The position numbers were made by a program, and so were the translations under genes. The notes beneath the pieces were generated by a model that was not told the DNA's origin, searched no databases, and worked only from the letters and a program-made list of their open reading frames with translations. This document shows positions 46,936 through 59,275 of a stretch of 64,000 nucleotides of DNA, piece after piece. Every line of letters starts with the position of its first letter. The first letter of the stretch is position 1. Origin of the DNA: Adiantum capillus-veneris (Eukaryota > Streptophyta > Polypodiopsida > Polypodiales > Pteridaceae); the NCBI GenBank assembly GCA_014529385.2, contig CM043971.1, forward strand, positions 60,840,709-60,904,708, given 5' to 3'.

Positions 46936-48140
46936 ATGTGGATACATTTCAGCTGATAGAACTGGTAAAAATGTATTGCAAGCTAGATTACAATGGTCTA
47001 CTATGTTGAAGGATGCCCATGAGCATGCCAAAAGCTATGTAATTTGTCAAAAACTTGGTCAGCTTGACTCTAGAGATAGGATGTCTGATCATCCTATATT
47101 GCCTTTGGAACCTTTATAGAAGTGGGGATCGAACTTTGTGGGGCATGTAAAGCCCACTTTAAGTAAAGGATGCAAATTTATTTTGATTGTTACACATTAT
47201 TACTCAAAATGGGTGGATGCTATAGCTCTCGAGGATAACAAAGCTCAGAGTGTAGCTAGATCTCTGTATCATAATATCATGACGAAGTTTGGTTGTCATG
47301 TGCACTTGGTGAGTGATAGAGGAATTCATTTTCTCAATGAGGTGATTTCTGAATTAACAAAAACTCATATGATCATGCATAATAAATCAACAGCTTATCA
47401 TCGTCAGACCAATGGATAGGCTAAGAGTACAAACAAGACTTTGGTCAGAAGATTGAAGAAGACTGCTCAAGATAATCAAAAAGATTTGGATCAAAAGCTG
47501 GATTCAACATTGTGGTCTTTTCAAACAACCTTCAAGGTAAAAACATGTATGGCTCCATTCAAGTTGGTGTATGTCCTTGAAGTTGTAGTACCAATGGAAT
47601 TTGTGGTACTAAGACTCAGAATAAGTTCATAAAAAATGAGCCCTAAGTTATTAAATATAGGAGAAAATGTTTGATGCATCTGGAAGACAGCAGGCTGGTC
47701 AGTTCCTACATCACTGAGGTTAATGAGAGAAGGAGAAAAGCTTGGGTGAGCATGAATGACAAATTAATGGTATTTTAAGTTGGAGATTGGGTGATGCTTT
47801 ACAATTCCAGATTATGGCCACATCTAGGCAAGATTACTTTGAGATATAAAGGTCCATATCAAATTTTTTAGGACTAGGGTCATGATACATACATTGTAGC
47901 TCATGTTTTTAGCACCAGAGTTGAGAAACTATGAATACTTTAAGACTGAAAAGAAACCACCTCATTTAGATTGGACTTTACCAAGGTTGATTGAACTAGA
48001 TGAGTTTTCAAAAGGCAACAATGGTAAAGTGTTTGGTTCTCATCAGTGTTTTGAGAAGGTTATGATAAATGCTAGTGTTGGATCTTATTGTGTAATACAG
48101 AAGGGAAAAGTTGGATTTATATGGGATGTTTAGTCAAAAT
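46936..48140 (+). pseudogene. pol: Integrase of a second gypsy family
   Basis: Reads a zinc-finger end (AHEHAKSYVICQKLGQ), then CKFILIVTHYYSKWVDAIAL (core start), LVSDRGIHFLNEVISEL (second Asp), and HRQTNG-stop-AKSTNKTL, where relatives have QTNGQAESTNK. So the Gln codon became TAG and the catalytic Glu became Lys. Downstream are DWVMLYNS-like and FKTEKKPPHLDWTLPRL stretches of the C-terminus. It starts directly at the edge of the preceding LTR. Confidence 0.75.
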
Positions 48141-48267
48141 TTATGTTGAGTCCAATACCAAGTCACGATTACCAGAGTTTAGAGTTGAGGAGCTGGCTCG
48201 TTGAGATATCTAAGGTTGGATGTTTCAAGGCTTGATGTTATCAGGTCGGATGTAGCCAAGTCAGATT

Positions 48268-48558
48268 TTGGTGGGTCAATTTTTTCAACAAGTAAAGTTG
48301 AACATGTTTATGGAATTGCGGGTTAATTCTCCACTACGAAAAATAATCGCAAAGCGGGTACAATTAGAGGTATTTGAGTATCAGGGTGTGCTAATTGAAG
48401 GTGCAAGCCATCACCTCTATCGCGCTCATCCTTCACATATGTTGTCATCAAAGTTTCTCAAGTACGCTCCCATTGTAAACTTTCCATTAGCCATGGTGAG
48501 AGGGAATCATAGTAGCACCATGCATCCGAAACCTATTAACAGTGAGCCACCAAGGTGA
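48268..48558 (+). CDS. Short open frame of unknown function
   Basis: 96 residues with no recognised motif. It lies downstream of a dead gypsy integrase and may be an accessory or decayed element frame. Given the surrounding decay I doubt it is a real gene. Confidence 0.15.
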   Translation: MVGQFFQQVKLNMFMELRVNSPLRKIIAKRVQLEVFEYQGVLIEGASHHLYRAHPSHMLSSKFLKYAPIVNFPLAMVRGNHSSTMHPKPINSEPPR

Positions 48559-48742
48559 CAACGTTGCAAGGAGTAGTAACTAGATTTTACATTAGTAGCC
48601 CAAAGGAGGAAGAAGGTTCAACTGAGGAGGATGTTGCTATGGAGACTCCCCTCATTAAAGTAAAGCTTCAACACTCCCTCATAGAACCTTTCATGAATCT
48701 CAAATTAAACTTGACATCAAAGCAGAGGACAATGTAGTCTAG

Positions 48743-49573
48743 TTGCAGAGAATAGGGTTGCATGCATTTGCATCTCTTCCATGGGATGAAAGGAAGAACA
48801 TCTACTATGCAAAGTCACAACTTGAAATTTTGAGGAAGACCAAAGGAATGATCTCTAGCACACTATCTTGGACTTCTGAGTTGGTAGCAGAGGTATTCAA
48901 GCTATCATTGAAAGGTATTTCTATGATCCCTAGATCCTTTGATAAACTCTTGCTAAAAAAGGAATTTGGTCCTACTGAGGAAGAAAATATTATATGTTGA
49001 AGAATTTCAACTATTTCAAAAGGGAACAATTGAAGTGGATTTTGTAGAGATTGTGTTTTCTGATTAAGTTTGATTCCATGTACAAGGAGAATTATGGATC
49101 CTTGTGTTTTGCAAAGCAAGGGGATACAGTGAATTGGGGAAACTGGTTGTATAACAAGCTTTTTGCTGAAGTTTGTTTTTCAGACAAAAGGAAGACTCAA
49201 AATGGTAGTAGATTGTCTTCATACTTGGTTGCTTTGTCTAGTTTTTCTCACAAGGTGCCAAATGAAGAAAGTCATTTAGAGGAGCAAGCACAACGTCAAA
49301 CTTCTAACAAGGCAATATTGGAAAGGAAGTATCAATTTTCAATTCAAAAAGTGGATTTAGTAGCAGGGTTGAGATTATTTAGAGATGCTAGAGTCCCTTA
49401 AATTTCTCGTGCAGGCAAGGTACATAGAAGAAGAGGCCTTTAAGTGTGTGCAGACTCCAAAAATGGTGCATTCTATGAAAAAGCTAGATATTTATGTCCC
49501 TAAGCTAGATTTGAAGGAGAAAACACCAGCCAAGCTGGGTAAAGTGTTTAGCTTGTCTAAAAGAGAAAGTTGA
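48743..49573 (+). pseudogene. Unrecognised frames downstream of the gypsy integrase
   Basis: Three adjoining plus frames (48743-49000, 49051-49401, 49385-49573) with Lys/Glu-rich helical composition, for example GWGNWLYNKLFAEVCF-like WGNWLYNKLFAEVCF and KSHLEEQAQRQ-like stretches. They may be parts of one extra retroelement ORF broken by stops. No family recognised. Confidence 0.25.
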
Positions 49574-51019
49574 GCATTGAAGACTTGAATGTGGATTTTG
49601 AGGTCACATCACCTAAAGAAGTTCAGGGAGTATGGTCATTGAGGATTCTGACACAACTCTGAAGATGTTAGTAGAGGTTTATTTTTTTTTGAGTAAGTAG
49701 GAGATACAATTAGAGATTTCGATGCATTAAATGACAAAATCAAGAGTAGCAGAAGTGTTACTGCAGTAACACACGGAAGTGGTGTAAGGCTTGAAATTGG
49801 AGTTGAAATAAGTAAGGAGCAAACATAAAGAAGCAGTTCAACAACTTTTGGGGCAGCATCAAAGTGAGCTAGCAAGAGTTAAAATGTCTTTTGGATTGAT
49901 TAAAGAGTTAACCTTAACATTGTACAACAAGGTTAAGAATGAATTGGATCAAATAGCAAGAATGCAGAGCTGCATGTTTAGAATCTTATGTTTGATTAGA
50001 GATTAAATCCATTGTTGAATCTGGAGAATCAGGTGCTGGTTCAAGAAGAGGTAGATATCAATGGAGTGCTATTTTTGAAGTGGATGTGCAAGTACTTAAA
50101 CAGCATATGATGGATGGTATGCAAGAGGCATGTAGATTATGAGAGAAAGGTTGAATACTACATTAAAGCATCCATATGAATTGGTCAAAATTGGTTTTGT
50201 CAGTAGTCATGAAGCTTCTCTGCTATTAGATATTGATCAATTGAAGAAATAAAGGCAGTATTGGATAACGCAAGGGCAGGAATGTAAACCAAAGGAAATG
50301 GAGAAGAAAGTACTTGAGGAGGAGAATCAAAGTGCATATCAGGGGCAACATGTTCCAAAAAAGGGGGAATGTTCAAAGAGACCAATGCAGGACAAGGAAA
50401 AGGAGGATGGATCAAACCTAAATTCATAGCCAGCTATTCAAGTACCTAAAACAGTGCCATCTACGCCTCCAATACCAGTGGGGACTAATTTTGATCAGGT
50501 TGAGATTCCTATGCTTGATTCTGAAAGTTGTGATCTTGTTCCTGAAGCTGTGGAGAAAGAAATGTACGTTTAGGTATATTTAGACTGAGAAAAATATGTA
50601 TCTTCTTGACCCGTTTTGGGAATTCTATATTTTGATCAAGGGATATGTAAGTTTGGGTCGGATTTCTTGGAAATCCACCACGGGGGTGTGCCGAGTGTTG
50701 AAAGGGGTATTTTTTAGTTTGAATAATGCTCAGTCGGAATATTACTTATTCAAAATTATTTTCGGTCTTAATATTGCTTAGTCAGATATTGATAAGTTGT
50801 GTCATGCCAAGAACATCTTTTTTGACATTTATAGCTATCATCTAGTAGTTGTATTTTTCACGAGCTCCAATAATTGGAAGTGTAGCTATGGCGTTCTCTA
50901 CTTTGCCTGATGTTCCTTGTGCATTGTTTGTTGTATCTAAAATTGTCTGTTTGCTCTTTTGTTGAGTCTATTTATGGAGTGAGTATCTATTCTCTATTCA
51001 AGAGCATGGTTGAGAGAGA
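49574..51019. other. No gene recognised
   Basis: Helix-forming, Lys/Glu-rich fragments appear in all plus frames up to about 50400 with many stops. They are probably a decayed continuation of the preceding element. Nothing else is supported. Confidence 0.3.
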
Positions 51020-51480
51020 GTTTTATGCATTGTTTGAACCCCAACAGGTAGATATCTCCCTCAATATGGGATGTTTTGACATAGCATGTTTTCTTTTTGA
51101 CTTAGTCTTTTGGCACTTCTCAACCTCATGTTCAAACACATCAGCATCATACATAGCCCCTTCTTCTAGAAAATAACCTTGTCCACAAAAGTCATCCTCT
51201 TCTTCCTTTACACATAAGTGGCTTTTGGACACCCTCTAGAACCCCCATAGTAGTCCAAGCTTGAGCTGACTCCAAGTGCCTTGAATTTCCTTAGGTAACC
51301 TACAATAGAACTCCCATGCTTCTCCTCTCAAGCCTTATGATGCATAGTTTCCCTGCTTTGCATCATTGAAGATCCGAAGCTGCATCATCTCTTCCTGAAC
51401 TTGGTTGATCCATGCTTGTGTATCTTGTCGACTTGAAGAGTCAAAATATCTATTTACCATGATAGTCTACAATTGAGGTG
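51020..51480 (-). pseudogene. gag: Gypsy gag-like fragment
   Basis: Minus frame reads RYFDSSSRQDTQAWINQVQ, EEMMQLRIFNDAKQGNY, stop, LRGEAWEFYCRLPKEIQGTW, stop, then an acidic KSHLCVKEEEDDFCGQGYF tail. The Q-W-I and L-R-G-E-A-W pattern fits a retrotransposon capsid. Two stops are visible; the remainder was not found. Confidence 0.5.
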
Positions 51481-53562
51481 ACACTCTATCTTTGATTGCT
51501 ATGACTCCCCTCAAAAATCACCCTATGAGTGTATATCTAGAATACTCGTTCCCCAGCATGATCACCAAAAAATGATGGGACTCGGGCCCTCTACTCCAAG
51601 AATAGCCTAGATGATTCTTTTGACTGTCTTTAGTAACCCTACCATGCTACATCATTACTAATATCCCTTGATCACACATGTTGTCGACCGTAGAAAACAC
51701 CAAGACATCCTAATTAGATGTAGAGAGATGACAAGATGTGGCTATACTCAGGCTGAGACTACACACTCAAGATCTAATGAAGCTCACACAAATTTCCTTT
51801 TCGTTTCATACGTACACACTATTGCTCTATTTCTTTACAACTATCGTAAAAAACCCAAACATCTTCATAGCATTCACAATCGGCATCAGTTCTAGAAACC
51901 TCTTGCATCCATATGCAAAGAACAATCATTGTGAGTTAAGTCGACAAAAAGTAAGACCTAGCTTGAGATAATGTGATGAGTGAATATCCTAAGATCCCTT
52001 TTCTTTCCTCCAAGCCTACCCGTCAATGGTGAACGCTCACTCATTTGAACGTTATGGATCTATTCTTAAGTTGCAGTTTAGCGTTCTCTTCTTTCTTGAA
52101 TTCCTAATTGGCCAGCATGGAGCTCTTATGACACGGCCTTCTTGCACACTTGAGATTCTATGTATACACACTCTCTGAGGTAGCTCCTTCACTTCTTGTG
52201 GTATGTATTCTTCCCCCTTTCGCCTGAGGACTCCCAACTTGAACGGCTTACCCAAGAGCTCCTTATTGACCTTCTTCTTCTATATTCCTATATACATGAA
52301 GATTGTTTCCGCATATCACTCGGATCTGATCCTTTTTGGTAATCCAAGAGGCCCTCCTCTCAAATTGGCATTCTGTGTAGCCATTGATCTCCCTCTTCTC
52401 GCTCCCTTTGCATTGGCAACACGTGATAATCTCCCTCTCTCTACATCTTGTCTCTGTGATTATCTCCCTCTCTAACTCTCTCTGCATGCTACCTTGACTC
52501 CCACACCAGCGCTTTCTCTAGTCCGTACTTTTGTGATCCGCCCTCCTCTAAAATTGTTCGTCTTTGCAAATGAGCTCTACTCCTCATTTTAAACCCTAGT
52601 GCTCATTGATCAAGATCCCTCTTCTCTCCTCTTACCCTCACCTCCCCATGCTCAAAGGCTTGTTGCCTCTTCTCCCAATCTCCTTCGGAGAAACTACCCT
52701 AGCATCCCATGCTTCTTTCCATTTTGGCATTGACAAAGTACCATGTGAAATGATGTAATACTTTCCAATGAAATAAAGTACCAACAATGATGTGATGAAA
52801 TGCTCCTAAGACCAATCATGCGAACAAGGGTTTTTGCCAAGTGGAGAATAGAATTTGTTGGGCCTATCTTGCCATCACCATATCGCATGCATGCTCAATA
52901 TATTATAGTGGCCATAGGTGCAAGGAGACGGAGAAAGTACCAATGAACATTATTGGGTAAAAGCATGTACTGTTGGTACCACTTTTTGCACCTTTTGGTG
53001 GTACCACCAATACATAATTGGGGACCAATAATTTTTTCGCAAAAAAACTGAAAGCTTTTTGGACTTTATACTTTTAGATTCTACATAAAAAAATCTATCC
53101 ATTGATATATAACATGCTAGTTTATTTTACATGTAACACACGAAGATGAGGCTTGTAAAGTGACGAGTGTCCAAGACACCCCTTTTTGGTCCACCAATAC
53201 ATGCTTTGGCCCTGTTGCCTACGATACAGAGCTCACCATCGTATGCTTTGTTATACCTCACCCATTTTACAACAATTCAATTTGATCTTTTAACCCTTCA
53301 AGCAAGAGGGTTTTCACAACCCGCATCCAATGCTTGTCGCCTAGCAAGAGATCTTGGAAGTTTTCTTTCAAGCTCAACAAAAGTTGTTTCTCAAAATTTA
53401 CAAGCTACAATCGGAACGGCATTAAAATGAAATGGTATCTTAAAACGACTCGCAGTTTTGAAAAGCGAAGGTGTGGCAAACTGCTCTACCAGGTCAAAAA
53501 TATCTTGAGATGCTTCAATCAGCTTCGCAACAATAATTGAACCCAACAAAAGGAGCTTCAAT
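51481..53562. other. No gene recognised
   Basis: Contains CT-rich pieces and short frames without motifs. Some of it may be LTR sequence of the minus-strand gag-like fragment or of the copia remnant that follows. Confidence 0.3.
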
Positions 53563-54450
53563 ATGGCATCAAAAGTTGATAAGTTTAATGGATCCGGCTT
53601 CCACACATGGCAAATCAAAGTGAAAGGATATCTAATGTGGAAGAATCTGTGGAGCGTCGTCAAGCTTCTATCAATTGACGAAGCTAGCACATCGGCTGCA
53701 GTTACCAGAGTGTTATCTGCCAAGCAACAATGCAAGGATGAGAAAGCATTAGGTATTATTATAAAATCTCTTGAAGATGATTTTGTTCATTATTTGGATG
53801 ACATGCAATTTGCCATCGCTGCTTGGATACAGTTAGAGAAGGTTTTTGGTGCTAAAGCTAAGTATTCTATGATGAGTCTAAAGATGGAGTTGTACTCTCT
53901 TGCTATGTGTGCTGATGAAAACATTACATCTTTAGTTAACCAACTGAAGAGTATTAAAACTTGAAGCCGTATTGCCATAAGAAAATCTCATAGATGTTTT
54001 GTTAAAAAGTTTACCTGATAAATTTCATTAGATTGTTACCATTTTAAAGGAGAAAGATCCACTGCCCTCCTTGGATGGTATTGGATCATCAATTAATTGC
54101 AAGAAGAAGAACGAAGGGTATCCCGTACCAATTCTCCTATTATCCCTAGTGCATATACAGTCTCCAATGCAGTATCCCCATCAATTCTTCTAATACTTCC
54201 GGTGCCTATGTAATCAATAATTGTGCTTCTACCTCAGCTTCATCTCGACCATCCATTGGTACCAAATCGTGTGCCATTTGTGGGTGCAACAATCATCATA
54301 CAAAAGACTGTTTCAAGAAGAATCCTTGTGTTTGTTGTGGTTAAACAAATCATTTTTCAAATAGATGCTTTCAAAAGGGTAAAAATCAAATTCATGTGAT
54401 TGAGGGAGACACTGAATCTCCAATATCTTCTATTGACAATGAAGGTTTTT
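53563..54450 (+). pseudogene. gag: Copia gag remnant
   Basis: ATG 53563 reads ASKVDKFNGSGFHTWQIKVK (DUF4219/UBN2 start), DDFVHYLDDMQFAIAAWIQL and SLKMELYSLAMCADENITSL, then a stop at about 53962. Further on, CAICGCNNHHTKDC and CVCCG-stop-TNHFSNRC are two zinc knuckles. No pol follows. A family different from the other copia copies in the window. Confidence 0.7.
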
Positions 54451-54989
54451 AGATCAAATGCTTTCATGTTTTTTCTAGTCAAAATAAATTATACAAGCTA
54501 TAGACACTGCTAGACATGAGTAGTAAGACCTCCCAAAATATCAGTTTTTTGTTCAAGTCCTATTTTGTTTTGCTTCTCATGAGGTTACTGGGTACACCTT
54601 AAACCCAGGTTTTGACAGTGAACCAACAACTCCACTCATTTGTAGCTAATTTTTTGACCTACACCCTATCTGTTCAAGGGGGGGTTTACTATCATAGCTT
54701 CAGGTTATGGATACACCAGAAATACTTGGTTGTGAGAGAACCTAAAACTCATGGTTGACGAGTACACCAAAAACTCAAGGTATCATAAAAGTGGTCTGTC
54801 TAGTTCGGGCTTGAGGGGGGATTTTTGGGTTCAATCCCTTGTTAGTTATATGCCCGTGGGAAACTCTCGTTATAAAGCATGCAGATAGGCTCAGTTAGAA
54901 GTGGAGCATTTTTTTCATGGCTACCTATACATGTAAGCTTCACAAAAATTGATACAGATTGATAGAGTTGTTTTGTGATTGTTGTGTCG

Positions 54990-55048
<59 letters not shown>

Positions 55049-55147
55049 CACCCTTCACGCCATGGCTGCACAACACCATCCTCCATAGGCTCTCAAGCTG
55101 CACAAGAGAGATAGAGGGAGATACAGAAATAGGGGGGGGGGGGGGGG

Positions 55148-55205
<58 letters not shown>

Positions 55206-55223
55206 TAGATAATGGCACACACA
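54451..55223. other. No gene seen; CT, G and AG microsatellites
   Basis: (CT)26 at 54992-55043, a run of 19 G at 55132-55150 and (AG)n at 55151-55202. The AG run ends about 20 bp before the copia LTR. Confidence 0.8.
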
Positions 55224-55335
55224 TGTTGGAGCTATATATGGCTCACTCTACTGAACTTGGTCTCACCTATATATTTGTATCTTGTCCTCAATATGAATCA
55301 GTCTTTGGGAGCGTACATGGTGTGTCTCTTGTCTC

Positions 55336-55428
<93 letters not shown>

Positions 55429-55438
55429 CATCTCAACA
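55224..55438 (+). repeat. 5' LTR with expanded (CT)n
   Basis: TGTTGGAGC to ATCTCAACA. Identical framework to the 143-bp LTRs plus about 72 bp of CT repeats. Confidence 0.9.
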
Positions 55439-55449
55439 TGGTATCAGAG
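55439..55449 (+). promoter_or_regulatory. Primer binding site, tRNA-iMet
   Basis: TGGTATCAGAG directly after the LTR. Confidence 0.9.
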
Positions 55450-56149
55450 TGGTAAGTATCACGCCCCGATTCAATTCATGGTGAGAAAACAATATGTGTA
55501 TGCGATTCGCATGTAAGATTCAAAATTGCTACAAATTTTACTTTTTTAGGATTGATTCTTGTTAACTGTGGTTATTTTGTGTTAAGACGAATATGATTAG
55601 TGTTTTTTGTGGTATTTATTGCTAATCAATATAATAAATCATTGATTACGTTTTCTTATTGATTTGTTTTTTGACACCCTGAACTTCGTCTCAATTTTTT
55701 GGGGTCTTCTGCTCAAAATTTGGAGAAACAAAAAAAGCGCAATGACGCTTTTTATCCAGAACTTGTTCGTCTCCTCGAGCTCTTCGATTTGAGTTCTAGG
55801 TTTGCGTTAATTGGAGTTCGCAGCAGAAAGCTATCTCATTTTTACTGCAAATTGAGCTTGACGCAACTTTCTTCGTCGTGCGTCTTCGTGAAGCGTCCGT
55901 GATCATTTTTCTAATTTTGGCGTTAAATTTTTTGAGAAAATTTAGCTTTATTCATATTGTGGCCGTCAATCTTGCATCTCACATCACTCTATTTTGAGGA
56001 CTCTCGTCTCACGTCACTCTATTTTGAGGACTCTTTTATTATTGACGTCTACACAGTCCTCATACTTCACGCATTCTCAATTGCAACCTTCACCATATAT
56101 GGTGTGCAGATTCTGCGATATTATCTTATAAGTCTTCTCGCAACCAAAT

Positions 56150-57250
56150 ATGGCTATGACTATTCTCGTCAATGGCTTTCCTTCTGGCCAGTGTTCTGTT
56201 CCTCTTTTCCAAGGCCAAGAATTTCCAGGGTGGAAAGCAAAGATGTTGTTAATTCTTGAAGGCGATGAACTCTCTGATGTTGTCCTTGGAAATTGTGTTT
56301 GTCCGCCTCAGCTTATTGATACGGATCATGATAACGTGCTTATCACTGAAGGACCTATATTTGAAGATTGGAATGTTGCGTATACGGATTGGCAACGACG
56401 TGATAAAGCAGCTTGTCGGTATATTCTTTCTGCTCTCAGTGATTCTCTTTTGCTTGATATGTATGAACTGCCTACTTCCCACGACGTATGGAAGTACCTT
56501 ATTGCAAACTTTCAGAAGAAATCTGTTACATAAATACTTTATTTGAGAGGGTTGCTTAACAGACTACAATATGAAGTTGGTACTGTCATGACAGGACATA
56601 TTGAGTCTTTCAAATCTACTATTAATCAACTTGTTGCTGCCGGTGATCCTGTTCCACAAAAGCAACTGATTACACTTCTCCTTGATATGGTGAAGGACTC
56701 CTCTTATGATAACATTGTTAATATTCTCTCTAATAAAGATGGTCTTGATTTCAACCAAGCCTGCATGTCTTTAATTGAATACTCTCAACGTCAAGAACGA
56801 TGTAATGCTGGTCATGATAAAGCTATGATTTCACAAGAGGAGACTGAGTCACAACAGATGGAACGTTTTTTTTATGCTCGAAGGCGTCCATTTCAAAGAG
56901 GAAACCGTAGAGGTGGCCATCCTGGTAATATTTTCTCTCGTATCAAATTTCCTAGTAAGAAATGTTCTTACTGCAACAGAAATGGCCATACTGAAGATGA
57001 TTGTTGGGACATCAATATGATGAAGAACACAATATTACCACGAAACAACCACGTTTATCTAAAGACTCTGTTTCTTCTTCTTGTGAATATTGTGGACGAT
57101 GTGATCATCCCACTCATATGTGCTATAATCGACGATTCGACACAGATCGTAATAGAGCATATGCTAGTGAACATCAAAACAACATTGTACATGAAACAAG
57201 CTACGTCTTATGTTCAGTTGCTCTAGACAGAATACTTCATGTACGTGATG
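56150..57250 (+). pseudogene. gag: Copia gag (truncated copy)
   Basis: ATG 56150 reads AMTILVNGFPSGQCSVPLFQ and continues as in the 28-kb copy. TAA at 56531-56533, then open to about 57000 with the basic RRRPFQRGNRRGG stretch and the zinc knuckle CSYCNRNGHTEDDC. A one-base deletion near 57010 moves the second knuckle CEYCGRCDHPTHMC to another frame. The copy ends in RILHVRDGS. Confidence 0.85.
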
Positions 57251-57608
57251 GTTCCATTAGGAAATTGCAGAGGTCATTTGGAGGGCCATTTGAAGAGAGA
57301 GAGAAATAGAGCGCGTCCAATGAGCATGAAGGCTACGTTACGTAGGAAAGTACGTCGAAAGACTCAAAAAATAGGAAAATAGCATAAAACTTTCACGAAA
57401 CTAGGATTGTAGCATAGTAATTTCCTTCCTTTTACCGAGCTTTTAGGTGCTTGCATGTGGTCCCACTTCTGATATTCTCTTATGGTCATTAACGTACTGG
57501 AGGGTGACCATTAAGCCCGCACAAGATATTGGAATTCTAAAACACTTTCCCTCCATTAGAATGCTTTCAAAGTGAATCTCCCTCCACTAAAGCTTTTCTC
57601 TGAGAGCT
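57251..57608. other. Spacer upstream of the two-exon gene
   Basis: No coding frame. It carries the junction between truncated copia and unique sequence and must hold the promoter of the gene at 57609. I see no clear TATA box. Confidence 0.35.
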
Positions 57609-59029
57609 ATGGCGTCCACGTCTTCTCGCCCAAGAGGCTCCAGGTGTTTACTGTCTCTCACACCAACAACCAACAACTGCACTTTGCCTAGAAGGCCAAG
57701 TAGTAGCATATCCTCAATTACAATACCAGCTTCAATAAGTGCAGAGAACCAATGGATTGGACAAAGGATAAACAAAGGTTCATGGGCCCTCATGCAACCA
57801 AGAAGACCCAAGAGGTCTAGTGGTATCAATGTTTACCGCTCAGCATGGAAGGCCAGAGTGTTGGATTTCAAAGTTGAAATCGGCAAAAGATCTGTAAAGG
57901 AAGTTCTTGTTCAGCATGTGTTTACCCATCCTGAGGTGATAGCAAACGGTGGAAATGTATCAGATATACATCAACCACGTTGCAATTGTAAGTACTCTTG
58001 ACATGTGAACTTACTGATACTCTCATTATAACTTTTCTTATATATTTTGCAATGTTTCTCCCGCTTGTTATGAGTAATGTCTCCATTCTTCACAGCTCAA
58101 TTACATTAGATTTGTCATTTGTACTTATTGATACTCTTAGTTTAACTCTTCTTATATATATTGCAGATGTTTATCCCTCTTCTTATGAGCAATGGGAGCC
58201 TGTGGAGTGCATAATAGGCCTCTTCCATGTTGTTCATGCCCACATTGGTTCTCTACAGTACTCAGAGAGGAGCAGCAAAAGACTGGCTGATGAGGGAATC
58301 TTTTTTTATGACCACTTTTACCAACTCAGCTCAGGGAATAAGAATGGCATGTTGGTGAAAGTGCCTCTACCAACCGATTGGAACACTGTGGACTGGCCAG
58401 TTCCCGAGGAAACAATGGTGGAGGCAATGCGAAGTAAGCTCTACAAGGATATACAAAGGTCTCTACGTAGCTCTATTCCTACCAAACTGGTTAGAATTGC
58501 AAACTTCTGTCCTGTTGCACTCTTCATAGAGCTGTTTCATAGCTACAACATCCGAGTTACAAAAACTATGTTCATGTGCAAGTCATTTCAGCAGTCATCC
58601 TGTGACAAACTTCTTGACAAAGGATGGTATGCAAAGGAAGAGATTGGTTTATGGTGCGAGGTCGCGCTTGATACTCTAGTTGTCAAGTACATGATTGCAA
58701 GCCAATCACTGTTACTCTCATTTTGGTATATGCGATCACAAATGCTAAACGGTAAGTACATTCCTATGGACCAGGTTTCTGCAGGTTTGGAAGATAATCC
58801 TACTGTGGATGTGGAAGTGATTGATAAAGAGCATGGCCTACTATTGGTGGTTACAATAAGGGAGCTATGCAGTCTTCAGCATTTGCGAAATGACATCATT
58901 GAAGAGTCAATGGACAAGGATCTATCAGATTTTTCCTTTTTCCTAGCTGGCCGTAAGGTGATGCGACGAAGGGAAAAAGATATTTTGTGCAAAGAGTTGG
59001 ATGGTCGGGTTGAAGTAGTGTCAATGTAA
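57609..59029 (+). CDS. Two-exon gene, unknown function (413 aa)
   Basis: Exon 1 is 57609-57987 and exon 2 58167-59029. The intron begins TTGTAAGTAC and ends TATATTGCAG, phase 1, rebuilding a Tyr codon. The spliced frame is open from an ATG in good plant context (CTATGGCG) to TAA, 413 residues. The N-terminus is Ser/Arg/Pro-rich and could be a transit-type peptide or simply disordered. The body is mixed alpha/beta-like with WEPVECIIGLFHVVHAH, PLPTDWNTVDWPVPEETMV and a basic C-terminus (GRKVMRRREKD). I recognise no family. It is tail to tail with the H3-Ulp1-phosphatase gene, 250 bp away, and unlike everything else nearby it has no internal stops. Confidence 0.6.
57988..58166 (+). other. Intron with a decayed duplicate of its own acceptor
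   Basis: 58002-58084 and 58116-58198 are imperfect direct copies, 114 bp apart, each spanning a TTGATACTC stretch, a pyrimidine/TATA tract, the acceptor position and the first bases of exon 2. In the first copy the acceptor reads TTTTGCAATG; in the second, TATTGCAGATG. Confidence 0.75.
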
Positions 59030-59148
59030 CAGATATTCTTGTGAACCCAAGTGTATACAAATGACTTTCAAGACATGAAGTTTATTGAGCTCATGTTTCA
59101 ATTGTGCCCTGTGAAAAAGTGTGCTTGAAATACATTTCTTTACCACGT

Positions 59149-59248
<100 letters not shown>

Positions 59249-59275
59249 AGACAAGACAAAGACATGATAGAAGAA

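Larger units (their letters stand above)
55224..57250 (+). mobile_element. Truncated third copia copy (5' half)
   Basis: LTR 55224-55438, iMet primer site 55439-55449, leader and gag are homologous to 21917-29070 (nested element removed). Similarity stops at about 57250 inside the protease region, and unrelated sequence begins. The LTR is enlarged to 215 bp by an expanded CT tract at 55337-55428. Confidence 0.88.

Noticed and set aside
45118-46942. GTGGA flanking the LTR at 45123 as a target duplication of a solo LTR
   Set aside because: The left GTGGA is better explained as the end of the polypurine tract AAAGGGAGTGGA, and the right GTGGA is two bases beyond the LTR end.
48268-49573. Possible host genes downstream of the gypsy integrase
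   Set aside because: No recognisable domain, several frame breaks and a retroelement context; kept only as low-confidence frames.
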